DNA of 64,000 nucleotides from contig OX439046.1 in assembly GCA_949317995.1 (NCBI GenBank), forward strand, positions 74,788,286-74,852,285, written 5' to 3'. Shown here piece by piece: positions 36,802 to 48,586 of this stretch (position 1 is the first letter of the stretch; the number at the start of each line of letters is the position of its first letter). The notes below the pieces were generated by a model that was not told where the DNA came from, did not search any database, and was given only the letters and a program-made list of their open reading frames with translations. The position numbers and the translations under genes were made by a program. The DNA comes from Acholoe squamosa (lineage: Eukaryota > Annelida > Polychaeta > Phyllodocida > Polynoidae).

Positions 36802-37410
36802 TTGTACCACTCTTCCGATGTCAAGTTGTTATCCTTCAAGTTGTCGATGTTTTTACCCTTGGTAACAGCACAAAGAGGCCAAACCATTATGGGCCTCTTT
36901 ATAGATAGAATGTCAAGGGAAGGTGACTCCATCATTTTCCGCCAAAAGTCGCTCTTGAAGCACAGCAGTCTAGGGGACTCACTGGACTCCCTAATTTTGA
37001 AGGCCTTCGCGGAAGAACCCGGCCTCTGCGTGGTGGCTTGCCTAAATGAGTACCTGGATAGGACCAGGAAGTTACGTCTAAAGACTGGAGAGAAACAATT
37101 GATCATTAGTTTCACCTGCCCTTATGAGGCCATAACTCGACAGAGCCTCTCTAGGTGGGTCATGTCCACGCTGGCTAAATCAGGCATAAACACTACCAAG
37201 TTTGGCGTCAAAACTATAACGACTTATGGGGCTCATTCAAATAGAGGGGCAGCTGCCTCTGGAGCACTGGCAGTCGATTGGAACATGAACCTCCTATAAC
37301 CAGGTGGAAAAACGCGGAAACATTGGCAAAATTCTACCATAAGAACATAGACACTGATGTAACCAACATTGGTCGTAAACTCTTGCGAGCTAATGCCCGA
37401 AAACGCTAAA
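36802..37410 (+). pseudogene. DIRS tyrosine recombinase, broken near the C-terminus
   Basis: Reads LSMFLPLVTAQRGQTIMGLF, CVVACLNEYLDRTRKLR, SRWVMSTLAKSGINTTKFGV and AHSNRGAAASGAL; HxxR is intact in AHSNR and the first Arg lies in TAQRGQT. A stop after NMNLL (TAA at 37297) precedes the nucleophile region, which survives in another frame as ETLAKFYHKNID (Tyr near 37340). Family comparison: HSTRSAS..YYHK. All four kinds of catalytic residue are visible but not in one frame. Confidence 0.88.
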
Positions 37411-37509
37411 GACATTACAGGTAGACTCTTGGTAGTAATGCACAGTGAAAATAAAGTTAGTTTTTCTAAAAAAATTTGGTTTCCTGAGGAATAATTTTAT
37501 AATTATACG

Positions 37510-37776
37510 AGAATTACCTCTCTCCTAAGTTGAAGTAGAATTGTAGTTATTCAGAGGGAACCCTCCCGTAAGCTTACCTTCTACTTCAGCTAGTTACTTT
37601 ATTAGAATCAGAAGAAAGTACATCTCGTATCATTAGTCTTTAATTTAATTCACCCCCTCCAGGCTCTTAAGGACTGATTGAGCATGCAAGTCTCCACCTC
37701 TCATCTATTCCCCTGAACCCCACTGGTTCCATCGGAATAATTACAATTCTACTTCAACTTAGGAGAGGGGTAAGTC
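37510..37776. repeat. Terminal inverted repeat of the DIRS element
   Basis: CTCTCTCCTAAGTTGAAGTA (37517) pairs with TACTTCAACTTAGGAGAG (37752); both continue into GAATTGTAGTTATT and its complement. About 40 bases each, 180 bases apart. Confidence 0.75.
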
Positions 37777-37790
37777 TCATAAAAACCACC

Positions 37791-38455
37791 AGTATGATGT
37801 GTTGACCATCCATGTGTAACCAAGGTATATGTAAAAGCTTCATTATAGCCAATAGGGTCATGTAGAGAATTACACTATACATGTAGTTTAGATGTAGTGG
37901 AAGGGAGGGGCGGGTTTTGGGAGATGTGTTGGTGACACCTTACACACATAGTGCACCAGGACAGGGTGAACTGATAGCAGGACAGGGTAAGTCTTTATGA
38001 ATTTACTACCTCAAGATAACTCAAATAAAATGTTGTTTATTATTGTAGACGTTAATGCTTGTAATATTTTGGGTGGCTATCAAATCTGCAATTCCCCATT
38101 GTATGAATTGCATTGATGTCCTTGGTTTTTTCATAGCAATCATTTATCTCTTTAATACTAGTCCAAGAAAAAAGTCATGAAAGACCTCTCCACCCGATCG
38201 GTTCACTCGTCTAATAACTACTGAGTTCACCACTTCGATCTAGAGATTGTAACATATAATATATGATGCCAGGATTAGGCAGGATTCTGTATATCCAGCG
38301 GATACATGTATCATAACTGTTTTACATTTGCCAAATTATGTATCACTATACGACTGACTGTTTTAGGCATCAGATCATTTGCAAATCATAATATTATTGA
38401 TACAACTGTTAAACATGTAACATGGGCATAAATTTAATGAATGCAATGAACAAAC
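37791..38455. other. Non-coding, no feature recognised
   Basis: AT-rich DNA between the DIRS element and the 18-bp array; nothing gene-like seen. Confidence 0.45.
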
Positions 38456-38868
38456 CCTATACACAGGGTGCACCTTATACACAGGGTGCATCTTATACAC
38501 AGGGTGCATCTTATACACAGGGTGTACCTTATACACAGGGTGTGTCTTATACACAGGGTGCACCTTATATGCAGGGTGTGCCTTATACACAGGGTGTGTC
38601 TTATACACAGGGTGCACCTTATATGCAGGGTGTGCCTTATACACAGGGTGTGTCTTATACACAGGGTGCACCATATACACAGGTGCAGCTTATACACAAG
38701 GTACACCTTATACACAGGGTGCACCTTATACACAAGGTACACCTTATACACAGGGTGCACCTTATACACAGGGTGCATCTTATACACAGGGTGTACCTTA
38801 TACACAGGGTGCACCTTATACACAGGGTGCACCTTATACACAGGGTGCACCTTATACACAGGGTGTTT
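38456..38868. repeat. 18-bp minisatellite, about 23 copies
   Basis: Unit CTTATACACAGGGTGCAC with GTGT, GCAT and TATGCAG variants. A 2-base loss in one unit near 38683 shifts the frame. Open on both strands because 18 is a multiple of three (QGAPYT / HPVYKV). CTGTGTATAAGCTGCACC at 39013 and related TATAAGG(C/T)GCA strings nearby look like the unrepeated parent sequence. Confidence 0.95.
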
Positions 38869-39480
38869 ATTTGGGGTTCTAATTTCCTTTGTAAATTCTA
38901 ACCAAAGCGTGCATCAAAACAATTTCATAAGAATTCATTTAGCAATATAAAAATGTGCATATTGATCTGTTGGTTCTAGTTTGAATATTAGCAAGACCCT
39001 CCAGACTTCTACCCCTGTGTATAAGCTGCACCTATTGGGAGTATTATTTGTGGTAGGAGAGGTGCCAAGTGTGCTATGTCATGATAAGTATGTACCATAT
39101 ACAGGCTGTATCAGAGAGGGGAACTCAGAGAGGTGTTCAAACCCAGAGGTAGATACCAGTAGCCAAGAACAAAGGCACATCTGTGCACTCCTGCATAAGT
39201 GTCCTTTTGTGCTTACCTGACCATACAGGTGTCAGTGCCAACTCTTCTTGTACAAGTACTGTAGTATCCCTTATACCACGATTTCTGGGTTACTCAATGC
39301 TTTTTGGTGGATATTCCCATCCACATATCTGTCGATATTGCACACCCTGTAGGCTGTAACATCAATTTTGTAAGGCGTGCGGTTAACCTGTGCCTGGTGT
39401 GGGTTATCCATGGATAATCGCATGCCTCTCATGTCCCTCCATGTCATATGTTACATGTTAAAACCTACAGAATATTTCAT

Positions 39481-39556
39481 TGCCATGGTAGGGGTCGAAC
39501 CTGCAATCTCAGGTCCTTAGTCCAACTCACTATGCAGTGCGCCACAGGGACTGACG
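39481..39556 (-). repeat. tRNA-like SINE head
   Basis: Minus strand: GTGGCGCACTGCATAGTGAG as an A-box region and GCAGGTTCGACCCCTACC as a B-box stem and loop. Not a convincing full tRNA. Confidence 0.5.
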
Positions 39557-39689
39557 AGAAATGCTCGGTTCGAACCACGTCTGGATATGATACAAAGCCC
39601 GGGAAGGAGACGACTGCGGGCTGTCCGCTGCCATAACTGCGGGACGCATTCAAACATATCCAAGCCCAGACGGCAGCAGAAGGAGGAGA

Positions 39690-39763
39690 CGCAGTGGTCT
39701 AGGGGTTAGCGCATAGCGCTCAGCCGCGTGAGGTACGCGGCTCGAGCCCGGGTCCGGGCGGAT
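39690..39763 (+). repeat. tRNA-like SINE head
   Basis: CAGTGGTCTAGGGGTTAGCG matches an A box (TGGYNNARKGG) and CGGCTCGAGCCCGGG a B box. GC-rich compared with its surroundings. A T-run follows at 39764. Confidence 0.55.
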
Positions 39764-39897
39764 CTTTTTTCACCGTGTGCGCTGTCGCTGTCCGCTACAG
39801 GTGTCAGTGCCAACTCTTCTTGTACAAGTACTGTAGTATCCCATGTATAAGGCGCAGCTCGTATGTATACACAGCGATAGCCCCTTTGCTTTGCCTT

Positions 39898-39940
39898 TAG
39901 CCTTCAAGGGCCACTAGTGCATTAATGCATCTTGCCCATT
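39898..39940. repeat. Truncated hairpin-family end
   Basis: CTTCAAGGGCCACTAGTGCA and TTAATGCATCTTGCCCATTG are the left base module; the rest is replaced by AGTTTGAGTTTGAAAAAC, the start of another sequence. Confidence 0.65.
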
Positions 39941-40670
39941 GAGTTTGAGTTTGAAAAACAAAATTTATTGGCCAATAAATCTCATATCACAATGGCGCTC
40001 TTCTTATATATCAGACATGGTAGTTGAAAACATACAACATGATAAAGTTCATCAGTACACTGGATAATTGATACATCAATACCTGAAGAAGAAGAATTTT
40101 CCCTGAATCTCAAAAGGTTTCTCATGTGTCAGATATATATACCCTATTCATTCTAATAAGGGCACATGCTCTAATAAGTGCACAGCCTTCTTTTTGGGCC
40201 ATAAGCACACCTCCCCCCCCCCCTGATTTCAATTTACACAAAAAATGTATAAAAGTATAGACTTTTTAGGGCAGAAACAACGATTTTATGGCTTCAGGAG
40301 GCCATTTTTCCACATAGATACGGGAGTCCGTATGTCACATTCGGACCCCGCATGTGCCGAAAGTGTTTTTGTTTGCTTTCCCGTATTTTTTTAAGCTCAA
40401 ATATAGGATGCCGTATGTGTATACGGCCCAAAAGGCGTTTTTGCTCAGGATATGGAAAATTATTTTTCCGCATAGCTTCCACATGCGGTACTTCAAATAC
40501 CATCTGCCCTAGGGGAGGTGGTATCTCACATGCGGGCCTTTTTTTCCCGTATATGTACTTTTGTACCCCCGCATGTCTCTATTTCGGTCCATATGTATGA
40601 TATTATGTAGGTCATAACCTTTGGTGACCCTGTCTTTCGACTTCCGGCCGCCTGACATACAAACATCAAA

Positions 40671-41955
40671 ATGGTGTACGGGTCGCTTTACCTCCACCGG
40701 GAGTATTTCGTCGTCTGTACCAGTGTGCAAAAAGTATCTGACTACTTCCATGACAACATCACAGATTACTTAAAGTTGCCTGACACAAGGACTGCCAAAA
40801 ACAACAACAGTATGTCATTCTACCAAAAGACAAGAAAGCCAAAATTTTTCGGCCTCATCGATGGCACCCACGTCCCTATTCAGTGCCCAAGAGGAGCGAC
40901 TGTAGATGAAAATCAGTTTTATTGCTAGAAGGGCTATTATAGCATAAACACCATGGTGAGTAAAGCTAAGTCATTTCATAATATTTATATCTTTATCATA
41001 TTTCCCTATATAACATAGATTTGGACTAAAAATAAATGACAACCATACAGTCATACTATATATATGGGAAAAAGGTGTCAGATGTCTTCTTTCTTTTTCT
41101 ATAAGCTACAATTTCTTTTACCACATAGTCATATGTATACCTATTTAAAGTTTATCATTGGATTTAATGTTTTGCAGATCATCTGTGACTACTTCGGAAT
41201 TTATTCCATGTGGACACCAGTAATCCCGGTAGCTGCAATGACATCTATTGTATGAACAGCAGCCAAATTAAATACCTCAGGGAAAGGCAGGACTTCAGGG
41301 GTACTATCTGCTAGGGGACTCTGGGGTAAGTTAACTGCTTTGAGCTTGTAACATTTTTCTACATGAAAAAACTGTGTGGTCCACATGTTTTTATAATGCA
41401 AGTCAGAATATATCATATGAAATTCACTATGTTTTATTCTTTTTGCAGTTATGTCCTAACTGACTACCTCTTAACTCCAGTGAAAGTAGAGACCACAGAG
41501 TTGGAGCATCTGTACAACGAATGGCACAGAAAGACACACTCACGGGTGGAGAGGACCATTGGAGTTCTCCAGCAGCGTTGGAGGTTATTATTATTCCTTT
41601 CAGTTAACTTATTCTTTAAATTAAAAATTTCCCTGTGATTCGCTTCATGCTATGCCTACAAATATAAAAAGAAAATGAGTAAGAGATGCTTGTTTTCGGC
41701 CCCTAAAATAGAAGTTCTTCTTAAATTTGAATTTCCCCATTGTCATACCTTTAAGCCAAGCCTAATTTTCTCTACTATAAAGACTTTCACCTACATTAAG
41801 ACAAATATAGATTTACCATATTTAATATATATGTAGCATATAACAGGTGCCTAGACTCTTCAGGAGGATACCTGAGCCCTGACCCTCCACAAGCTGGGGC
41901 AATTATAGAGAGCTGCGTTTGTTTGCACAATTGTGCTACAGTCAGGAAGGTTTAA
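40671..41955 (+). pseudogene. Harbinger (DDE_Tnp_4) transposase, four exons, broken
   Basis: Exons about 40671-40955, 41178-41325, 41449-41583 and 41847-41955. Exon 1 reads KPKFFGLIDGTHVPIQCP (first catalytic Asp) then FYC-stop-KGYYSINTM, where other members have an Arg. Exon 2 needs a frame change to read NPGSCNDIYCMNSSQI (second Asp) and another for LLGDSG. Exon 3 gives YVLTDYLLTPV, LYNEWHRKTHSRVERTIG (Glu) and QQRWR; exon 4 CLDSSGGYLSPDPPQAGAII, CLHN, TAA. The DDE triad is recognisable; one nonsense codon and at least two frameshifts make it inactive. Confidence 0.88.
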
Positions 41956-42664
41956 CTGCTTAGGGACTTCCCTGCTGAAGACGGGTTCAAACCCATCCAG
42001 CAAAGGATAACTCAACCCGACCCATGCCTGTCTCAGGAGAAGGCAAAGTTTGCCAACCTGCACAAGAGCCTCATAAAGGACCACTTTAAGCCTAAGAACA
42101 GGACTCCTGGTAGCCATGGCTGTGACCGTCTGCATCGTAGACATTAAACAAAGATGTACACATGAGACCAGTTATATATCCTCAAACTTTTATTGTAAAC
42201 CTTTGAACTACTAAGCATATTTTGTAACCTGTTATTTATTCTTGAATATATGTCCATATGTCGGCATCAAGTGTCATGGCTCTGTGAGCTCCTTCTTCTA
42301 AATGACAAAATCTGTTTTGGTTTTTAAACTTAGGCTAAGACATACTGGGGTATATATATCTGCTCTTTTAAGTTGACATTCTGTGCAATTTAACAATGTA
42401 TGCCATGTTCGAAACACTACAACCTTTTTGTAGATAATGTATGGTGTATCCAGTGCTATATTCTCATTATTTTCTGATAAGGGAAAGCGGACATGTAGGT
42501 TGAAATGTTATGTTGTAAGGCACTGACAACTCTGTATACATCGATGTCTCCATAAGTAAAGGCATATACCTCGTTGGTAATATATCACATCTACATAACA
42601 AACCCATGTTTATGCATACATAGGATATATAAACTGTAACAAAAATGAAGATATACAAATATAC

Positions 42665-42667
<3 letters not shown>

Positions 42668-42756
<89 letters not shown>
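42668..42756. repeat. TA microsatellite
   Basis: About 85 bases of nearly pure TA repeats with single interruptions, inside the Harbinger-type element. The minus-strand ORF of repeated Ile-Tyr across it is an artefact. Confidence 0.95.
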
Positions 42757-43189
42757 GATATACACATATATGGAATCTTGTTTTTAACTTTTTCAAGTTA
42801 CTCTGCAGTAAGGACCAACAGTAAAACTGTCATATTTAAAATAAATGATTTGGCACCATGTGATGACTCAGAATAGTTTTTGAGCAATGACTTCTATGGT
42901 AAGCACCCATCTTATATAAAATCTGTCCAACATTCGAAACCTTAACATATTATCCATGAAACAAACTTAAAAGCTGAACTTTAGGCTTCTCTGCTACAAA
43001 TGTGAAAATGCCACATAGGCTGAACTCTAGAACATCATAATGTGTATCTTCTCATACACCCAATACAGAATTCCTTAGACTAGTAGAAATGTGGTTTTGA
43101 ACCATACTACAGTTTCTGTTATGAAAAATGTATCAGAACGCTAAACATGGCACTCATGAACTTTGGTTTAAAAGTAATCTCAGACTGAT

Positions 43190-46100
43190 TTTCTTAAATC
43201 TCTCTGCTTCTTGATGCGGTTGTCCGTCTCACGCTCTGTATCTGTTTCCTCCACTCCCTCTGTCCATAAAGAAGCTGCATCCAGTACCAAACTTGCCAGC
43301 TCGTTGAGCATCGATCTCGCTGCAGTCATGGGTTCTTGTAACATAACAAATTCAGTTCTATTCAGGACATGAAAAGTTGGGAGGCCTCCTTCCTCATTGA
43401 CACTTGTACTTAGAATAGCTCAGGCATGAGACCAATATATAGGCTTACTTATAATACATTTATGAACATATGGTTATGTATGATACATTATAGAATGGGG
43501 GATCTTTTTAATTGACTTCTAGATATTATTTGCTGAGTAAAGAAGCCTCACCTGATGCTGGTAGTAGGTACACTTCCTCTTTGTTCTCCTTCACGTCTTC
43601 CTGCTCCTACTGTTCCTCATGTACGGGCACTTCAGTTGCGGATGAATAAACAGGTGGCTCCTATGAAAATCACAAACATAAGAGGAAATTATTTTCCCTC
43701 AATTTTTTGGGTGAAGTTTATATTTCATTTTACCTTTAGAATGGAAGAAAACTGTCATATATAGAGACCTCTGTCCAAATTCTGCTTTCATGAAATGTTT
43801 CGCGGCTGCACACATTCTACAACAACTTATCCAGACTTTCAGCAAGAGCTCAAGGTAAACATACCCATGCAGGCCTTAAAATTACTATATTTTTCATGCG
43901 GCCTTCACACCACTTACCTCAAGCAGGTTCTGGATAGGTCAAGTACACTGATGGGGAGAAGGGTTCAGGTCGAGACTCTTGTTCTTGTAACTCAGGGTCA
44001 ACAGGTTCAGAAGGGATGATTGCACCGCTTGAGGTTCCTGGGGGGGGAGTCAAATCTTGGAACTGGTGTTTCTTCTCTTGACCTACTTGTCTCCTCCTTT
44101 GTAGGGACCTCCTTCATAAGGACTGAAAAAAGAGAGATATGAAAAATGGACATTTTTAATATGATGATTCTCGATGACATTGATGAAGGGATAACTCAAG
44201 ATCCCGTAGATACAGTTTATATATCTTTATTGCATAGGCTTAACAATTGATGTTTCATGGTGAACAATACTTCTCGCTTGGCTAATAAAGCGATACACAT
44301 TTCCATTGTGAGAGATTCCATACTCAACTTACAATATAATAAATAAGTCCTTCCGTGCCATGATGATGATCTCCATTGTGCACTCCGCTATTACCATAGG
44401 AAGTCTATGGTTCCAGGCTTGACATGCCTGTGTATTAGTTAACCTATAGGGTGCAGCACATAATGCTGCATGGCTATGCTATTGTTTACCAGAAGGTGGC
44501 GCTGCACAACCTGCATCCAAACTGGGTGACAGCCGGGGCTGCTTCTGATTCCACTACTAGGGATATGAGTGTCCTGTCCCATGGGCTTGCTAGGTCTGGT
44601 TCATACTGGAATGAACTGGTCTATGGGCCTCACTATGGGATAACCCTGCATGATGGTTGTCATGCATGGTGGTTATCCTGTGTCATGGGTGTCCTGCCTA
44701 ATGGTTGTCCCTTGTATGTTCTTTATATATTCTGGATTATTAATGGTATGATTTACATATAGTTGCTTTAGTGGGGTCTAATTGTACAGAAAGATAAAAT
44801 ATGGGTGGTTAATAGGTAGAGGCGATAATTATATAGGGATTACTATAGGGTGGGATTTATAATGAATTTAATGTATGTATTATGCTGACACCCCAGAGTT
44901 CTCATTGAATGTCTGTGCTGCAGTGGACATGTGTTGTGTCAGTTTTTTCATATGTACACCTACAGCAGCTAAGTTGTCCGACAAAGCCCCGACCGTACAT
45001 TCAATTTAAAGAGACTTTTTTCATCAGCGCCTCCAGTTATACCTGGTTTGCCTCTCCTACCTTGGAAGCAGCATTCTTTTTTAGAACGACAGATGTGACT
45101 TTTTCATCTACTGTCTGTATAGCCTCTGCTGTTTCTTCGTGCCTATCCGTGGTGTCTCGGCAGTGTTCCTTGAGAGCTCGACAAGTAAATTCTCAGTGCT
45201 CATTTACTACTTTCATTAAGTCCTTGTTCGACTTCTGACTTGGGCTACAGACAGACCTTGCATCCTCTTTCATGTTTTCAGATATGGATGAAGAAACTGA
45301 AGATACCATTCTTTGAATCACGTCATACATCTTTTTCTTCATGTCGGAAGCTAACTTCTCTATAACTTGAGTACTTGCTTCAGGGAAAAGGTTCTTCCTG
45401 CTGAACCGTTGACAGCCCTATGTATTCTATCTAATGCAGGAGTGTCTTGTTTAGTTTTCTCAGTGACAGTTTTAGGAAATATAGGGGATGGATCCTGTGA
45501 GGTGCTGGTAGTAAACTGTTGTGAAGTATTTGCTTTGAGTTTCTTCATCATTTCTGCCACCTCTGCTTCTATGTAGGTTTTTCCTCCCAACTTCTTAGGT
45601 ATCTCGGGAGAGGGTGGGGGAGTTTTAGTCAGGGAAACTTTCATTGATTAACTTTGAGAAACTAGCAGCCCTTCTCTCCCTGCATCTTTCATTGTTTTCC
45701 TATACTTTGGTCCTTTCCTCAGGAGGGGAAACTTCAACTCCTGAATCTATGTTAACCTTTTTCCTTTTATTTGACAGTTCTCTCTGTTTCCAACGTGTGG
45801 AAGAGGTTGAGCTGTCACAGCCTGCTTGGGATGTTGAGGGTTCACCAACTTGTCTGGATGTGGAGGGTCCAGGACCTGCTCGACATGTGGACGGCTCTAC
45901 ACGTTGGCGTGAAAGTCCAGGTCGGGGTTCCAGCGAAGTTCCAGAATCCAGCTTTTTGGGAGGACCTTTAAGAGGCTTCCCTCCACCTGTATCTTTTCTT
46001 GGGACATCATTTGAGGTTTTCAACTCTGGGAATTAAACATCACTCATTCCCCTTAAAGCATTAGAAATGAATGACTGATCAGACTTCGTATTGTCTTTAC

Positions 46101-48586
46101 TCAGGAGGACTTCAGCTGCATTTCTTTTAGGAATTTTTAGTTTGGATTGGGCCAACTTCAAAGAGGAACTAAAGTTGCTCTTGATTGTTAACATGTCTCG
46201 ATACACTGGAATAGGGTTGCACGTCTTTGTACAATTCATCACCTACTTCTTCCTCTTACTCATTGTAAAACATAGATAAGTGCGCCTCCTCCGGGTCCTC
46301 ATATATTTCATCTTTGTCTGCCTCAGGGTCCTCCCCATTCCGCTGTCGGAGTTCCAATTCGTCTTGGACTTCTTCTGAAAACAAACCAGAAATATATTTA
46401 GCTGCATGTAGGACACTCCTCTAAAAGTTCTACAGTCTTGACGTTATTTATTTTTTTACTTCATTTGTTGACCTGATAAATAATATAAAAAATGATTTCC
46501 TGAACTCACCCAGTGTAACTTCTACACCGCAGTAGTCTAGTGCAGCCTGCTCCAGTTCATGAAATACATCTTCCGCAGCACGCTGCCCTGATCCAGAGGT
46601 GTATTTTGCGTCTATACGTTGGCGCTAAGAAAATGGAAAGTTTAAATACAATGAATTATTCATGACATACATTCCGGAGAGAAGTGAAAGAGTTTAAAAT
46701 ATTTTGTTTCATTTGTGACTTAGCCTCTATTATACTTGCATGATAAGGGCAGCTATATGAAATCCTGATAGACTCTACAGGTAAAAAGGATGAAATTAGC
46801 CACTTGTTTAAGTGATGGTTACCTTTTTCTTTGCCTTCTGGCAATGGTTATAAAAGACTTTAAGTTCTATATGATGTCTCTTAATCATTATGAAACATTT
46901 ATGCAGGGCTGATGGGTAGACTATTTTGTTATATGTGGTCAGATATGGTTGTCATGTTATTACTTTACGCTCCCTATAACATAAGAAATATATATCTGAT
47001 ACCAAACTTAGGAAATTAATATATTTTCCCATATAACATAATTAAGACCAAAGAATCAACTTACCCCACAGCTCCTCCCATGCAAGTTTCTTAAGAGTGT
47101 GCCCATCTGTAGCATGCATGAAACGTCCCTTCAACACGTAAATGGTTAGCACCCTTTAAAAGGGCATCTAACTCTTTGAGATGCCAGTGTTCTCCCTTAG
47201 GTGGAGTTGAAGTAGAGTTGTCGGAAGGATTTCCTCCTCAGCCTCGCCCTCTTGCTGTGCCATGCTCCCTTCCTCTTCCCCTTTGAGAAGAGGTTCCGAC
47301 ACAGAAGGAAGCTCCCCTCCCTGCTCCTTGCCCAATAGATTGGTTCCCCCAGGAAGATGCTCCCCTGCCTCTCCCTCTAGTAGGAGGTGTTTGTGATCTC
47401 GGCATATAGGAAGGGTCATTGAAAGAATTATCTAGGGGAGGAGGCTCGAAAAGGGGTTTCTTCTTGTTTTTTTCATGCGAGGGATGTTGAGATGATGGTG
47501 GTTTACCTTTACCCCTCCATTGAGAAATATTTTCCTTCCTGTTTAAATAGTCCATATATTAAATATCTTGATCACCAGCATCACCGTCAAACATTTCAGG
47601 GTTTACCTCATCCACCTCTTCTTCATTAACCTCTTGCTCCTCCTCATGATCATCTGGACCACTCTGAAAATAGGAAAACAAAGAAAAGGATAGAATAAAT
47701 AAATATTGGTACATTGAGAGGACCCGGTAAAGAACTGACATGTGGAGTTCAAATATAAACCTTTTTGTCCTCAGGCCACAGAAAATAAAATAACACAGAA
47801 GGGTTGATCCCCAAGTGCAGTCTACCTGGGGAAAGGGGGGTTCAAAACAGGTTAAATGTGGCCTGAGGTCATTCCTGGATGGCCCATAAACATACAGGAA
47901 TTTTTTTAGTTAATTTATTTATAAGCATACAAAGGTAAAAAAAGATGGGATAACAGGATAATGGGAATTATTGTTCTAGAACAGAAAATGGCATCATTGT
48001 GTGAGCATGTATATCTAGAACTTTTTTTCTTATTATATAAATAATATATAAAAGAGACCGATGACAGTTGGTATAAATGCTTAATTCTTACTTCAAAGTA
48101 GGGGTCAGCTTCCTGACCTGTCAGCTCCCTGCTTTTTATCAGGAGTTTCTTCAGATCTTGAAGCCCCTGAAAAGCTTTGTGAATGTACGCTTGTCGGGCT
48201 ACAAATATAAAAAATAAGCGAACTATGTAAAAAAAGATGTTTTGACTGTCCTAAGGAGGTCACTTTAAACCCTATGACATACCCCTCCTTTCGGACAAAA
48301 CAAAAAAGGGCCACAGATTAGGTCAGGAAGAATGGACCACCCAAAAATAACTTCACAGAGGACATTCATTAACTAGCAGTACATGTATATATATGACATA
48401 ACACAGAAAAGTGACACTGGCGAAGACAGGCCCCATGAACAAATCAATGAGAATGAATGAAATCTGAACTGACACGAGCTGTTTATGTCACATACATGAC
48501 CGCAAGTCTCCTAGGCAGCCTAAGGAAGATGAATGGTTATGGGTAAATGCAAGAAAATAACTCACTTTTTTAGGCGGTCGAGTCAT
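43190..48586 (-). CDS. Second Harbinger gene, spliced, charged low-complexity protein (tentative)
   Basis: Minus-strand segments bounded by plausible splice sites, in order: MTRPPKK (48586), then QAYIHKAFQGLQDLKKLLIK..DPYFE (about 48198-48090), SGPDDHEEEQEVNEEEVDEV (about 47665), an Arg/Gly-rich part PTRGRGRGASSWG (47.3 kb), LKGRFMHATDGHTLKKLAWE ELW (47.06-47.16 kb), DVFHELEQAALDYCG (46.5-46.6 kb), ELRQRNGEDPEADKDEIYED (46.3 kb), a Pro/Ser-rich part (45.7-46.0 kb), and DAASLWTEGVEETDTERETD ending near 43195. Harbinger elements carry a second Myb/SANT-like DNA-binding protein; the position and charge fit, but I cannot point to a clear SANT fold. Several stops lie between segments, so it may be broken. 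Exact exons are uncertain. Confidence 0.4.

Larger units (their letters stand above)
34930..37790 (+). mobile_element. DIRS-type tyrosine-recombinase retrotransposon, decayed
   Basis: Reverse transcriptase remnants (MPNGLACAPRIFT near 35812, then the 35827-36159 frame), RNase H motifs (CTDASDGGWGAHRG near 36375, NVKELRAILLG, RTDDTTALAYI) and a tyrosine recombinase (36802-37370) occur in the order typical of DIRS1-like elements. Many frameshifts and stops separate them. An inverted repeat (37510-37551 against 37732-37776, CTCCTAAGTTGAAGTAGAAT) lies at the 3' end, as expected for DIRS terminal structures. The matching left terminal repeat is not seen; the 5' end is truncated. Confidence 0.88.
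39224..39842. mobile_element. 525-bp insert with two tRNA-like units between 47-bp direct repeats
   Basis: TACAGGTGTCAGTGCCAACT through GTAGTATCCC occurs at 39224-39270 and again exactly at 39796-39842. The insert between holds a minus-strand and a plus-strand tRNA-like sequence. 47 bp is too long for usual target duplications, so a recombination or duplication event is also possible. Confidence 0.7.

Noticed and set aside
38375-38950. Repetitive ORFs resembling YTQGAP or HPVYKV structural proteins
   Set aside because: 18-bp tandem array, open in several frames on both strands; no start context or splice support.
42467-42796. Minus-strand ORF rich in Ile-Tyr
   Set aside because: Translation of a TA microsatellite.
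44451-44762. 103-codon ORF within the Harbinger element
   Set aside because: Contains worn short tandem segments (TGGTTGTC, TCATGGGTGTCCTGCC) and has no splice sites or domain.
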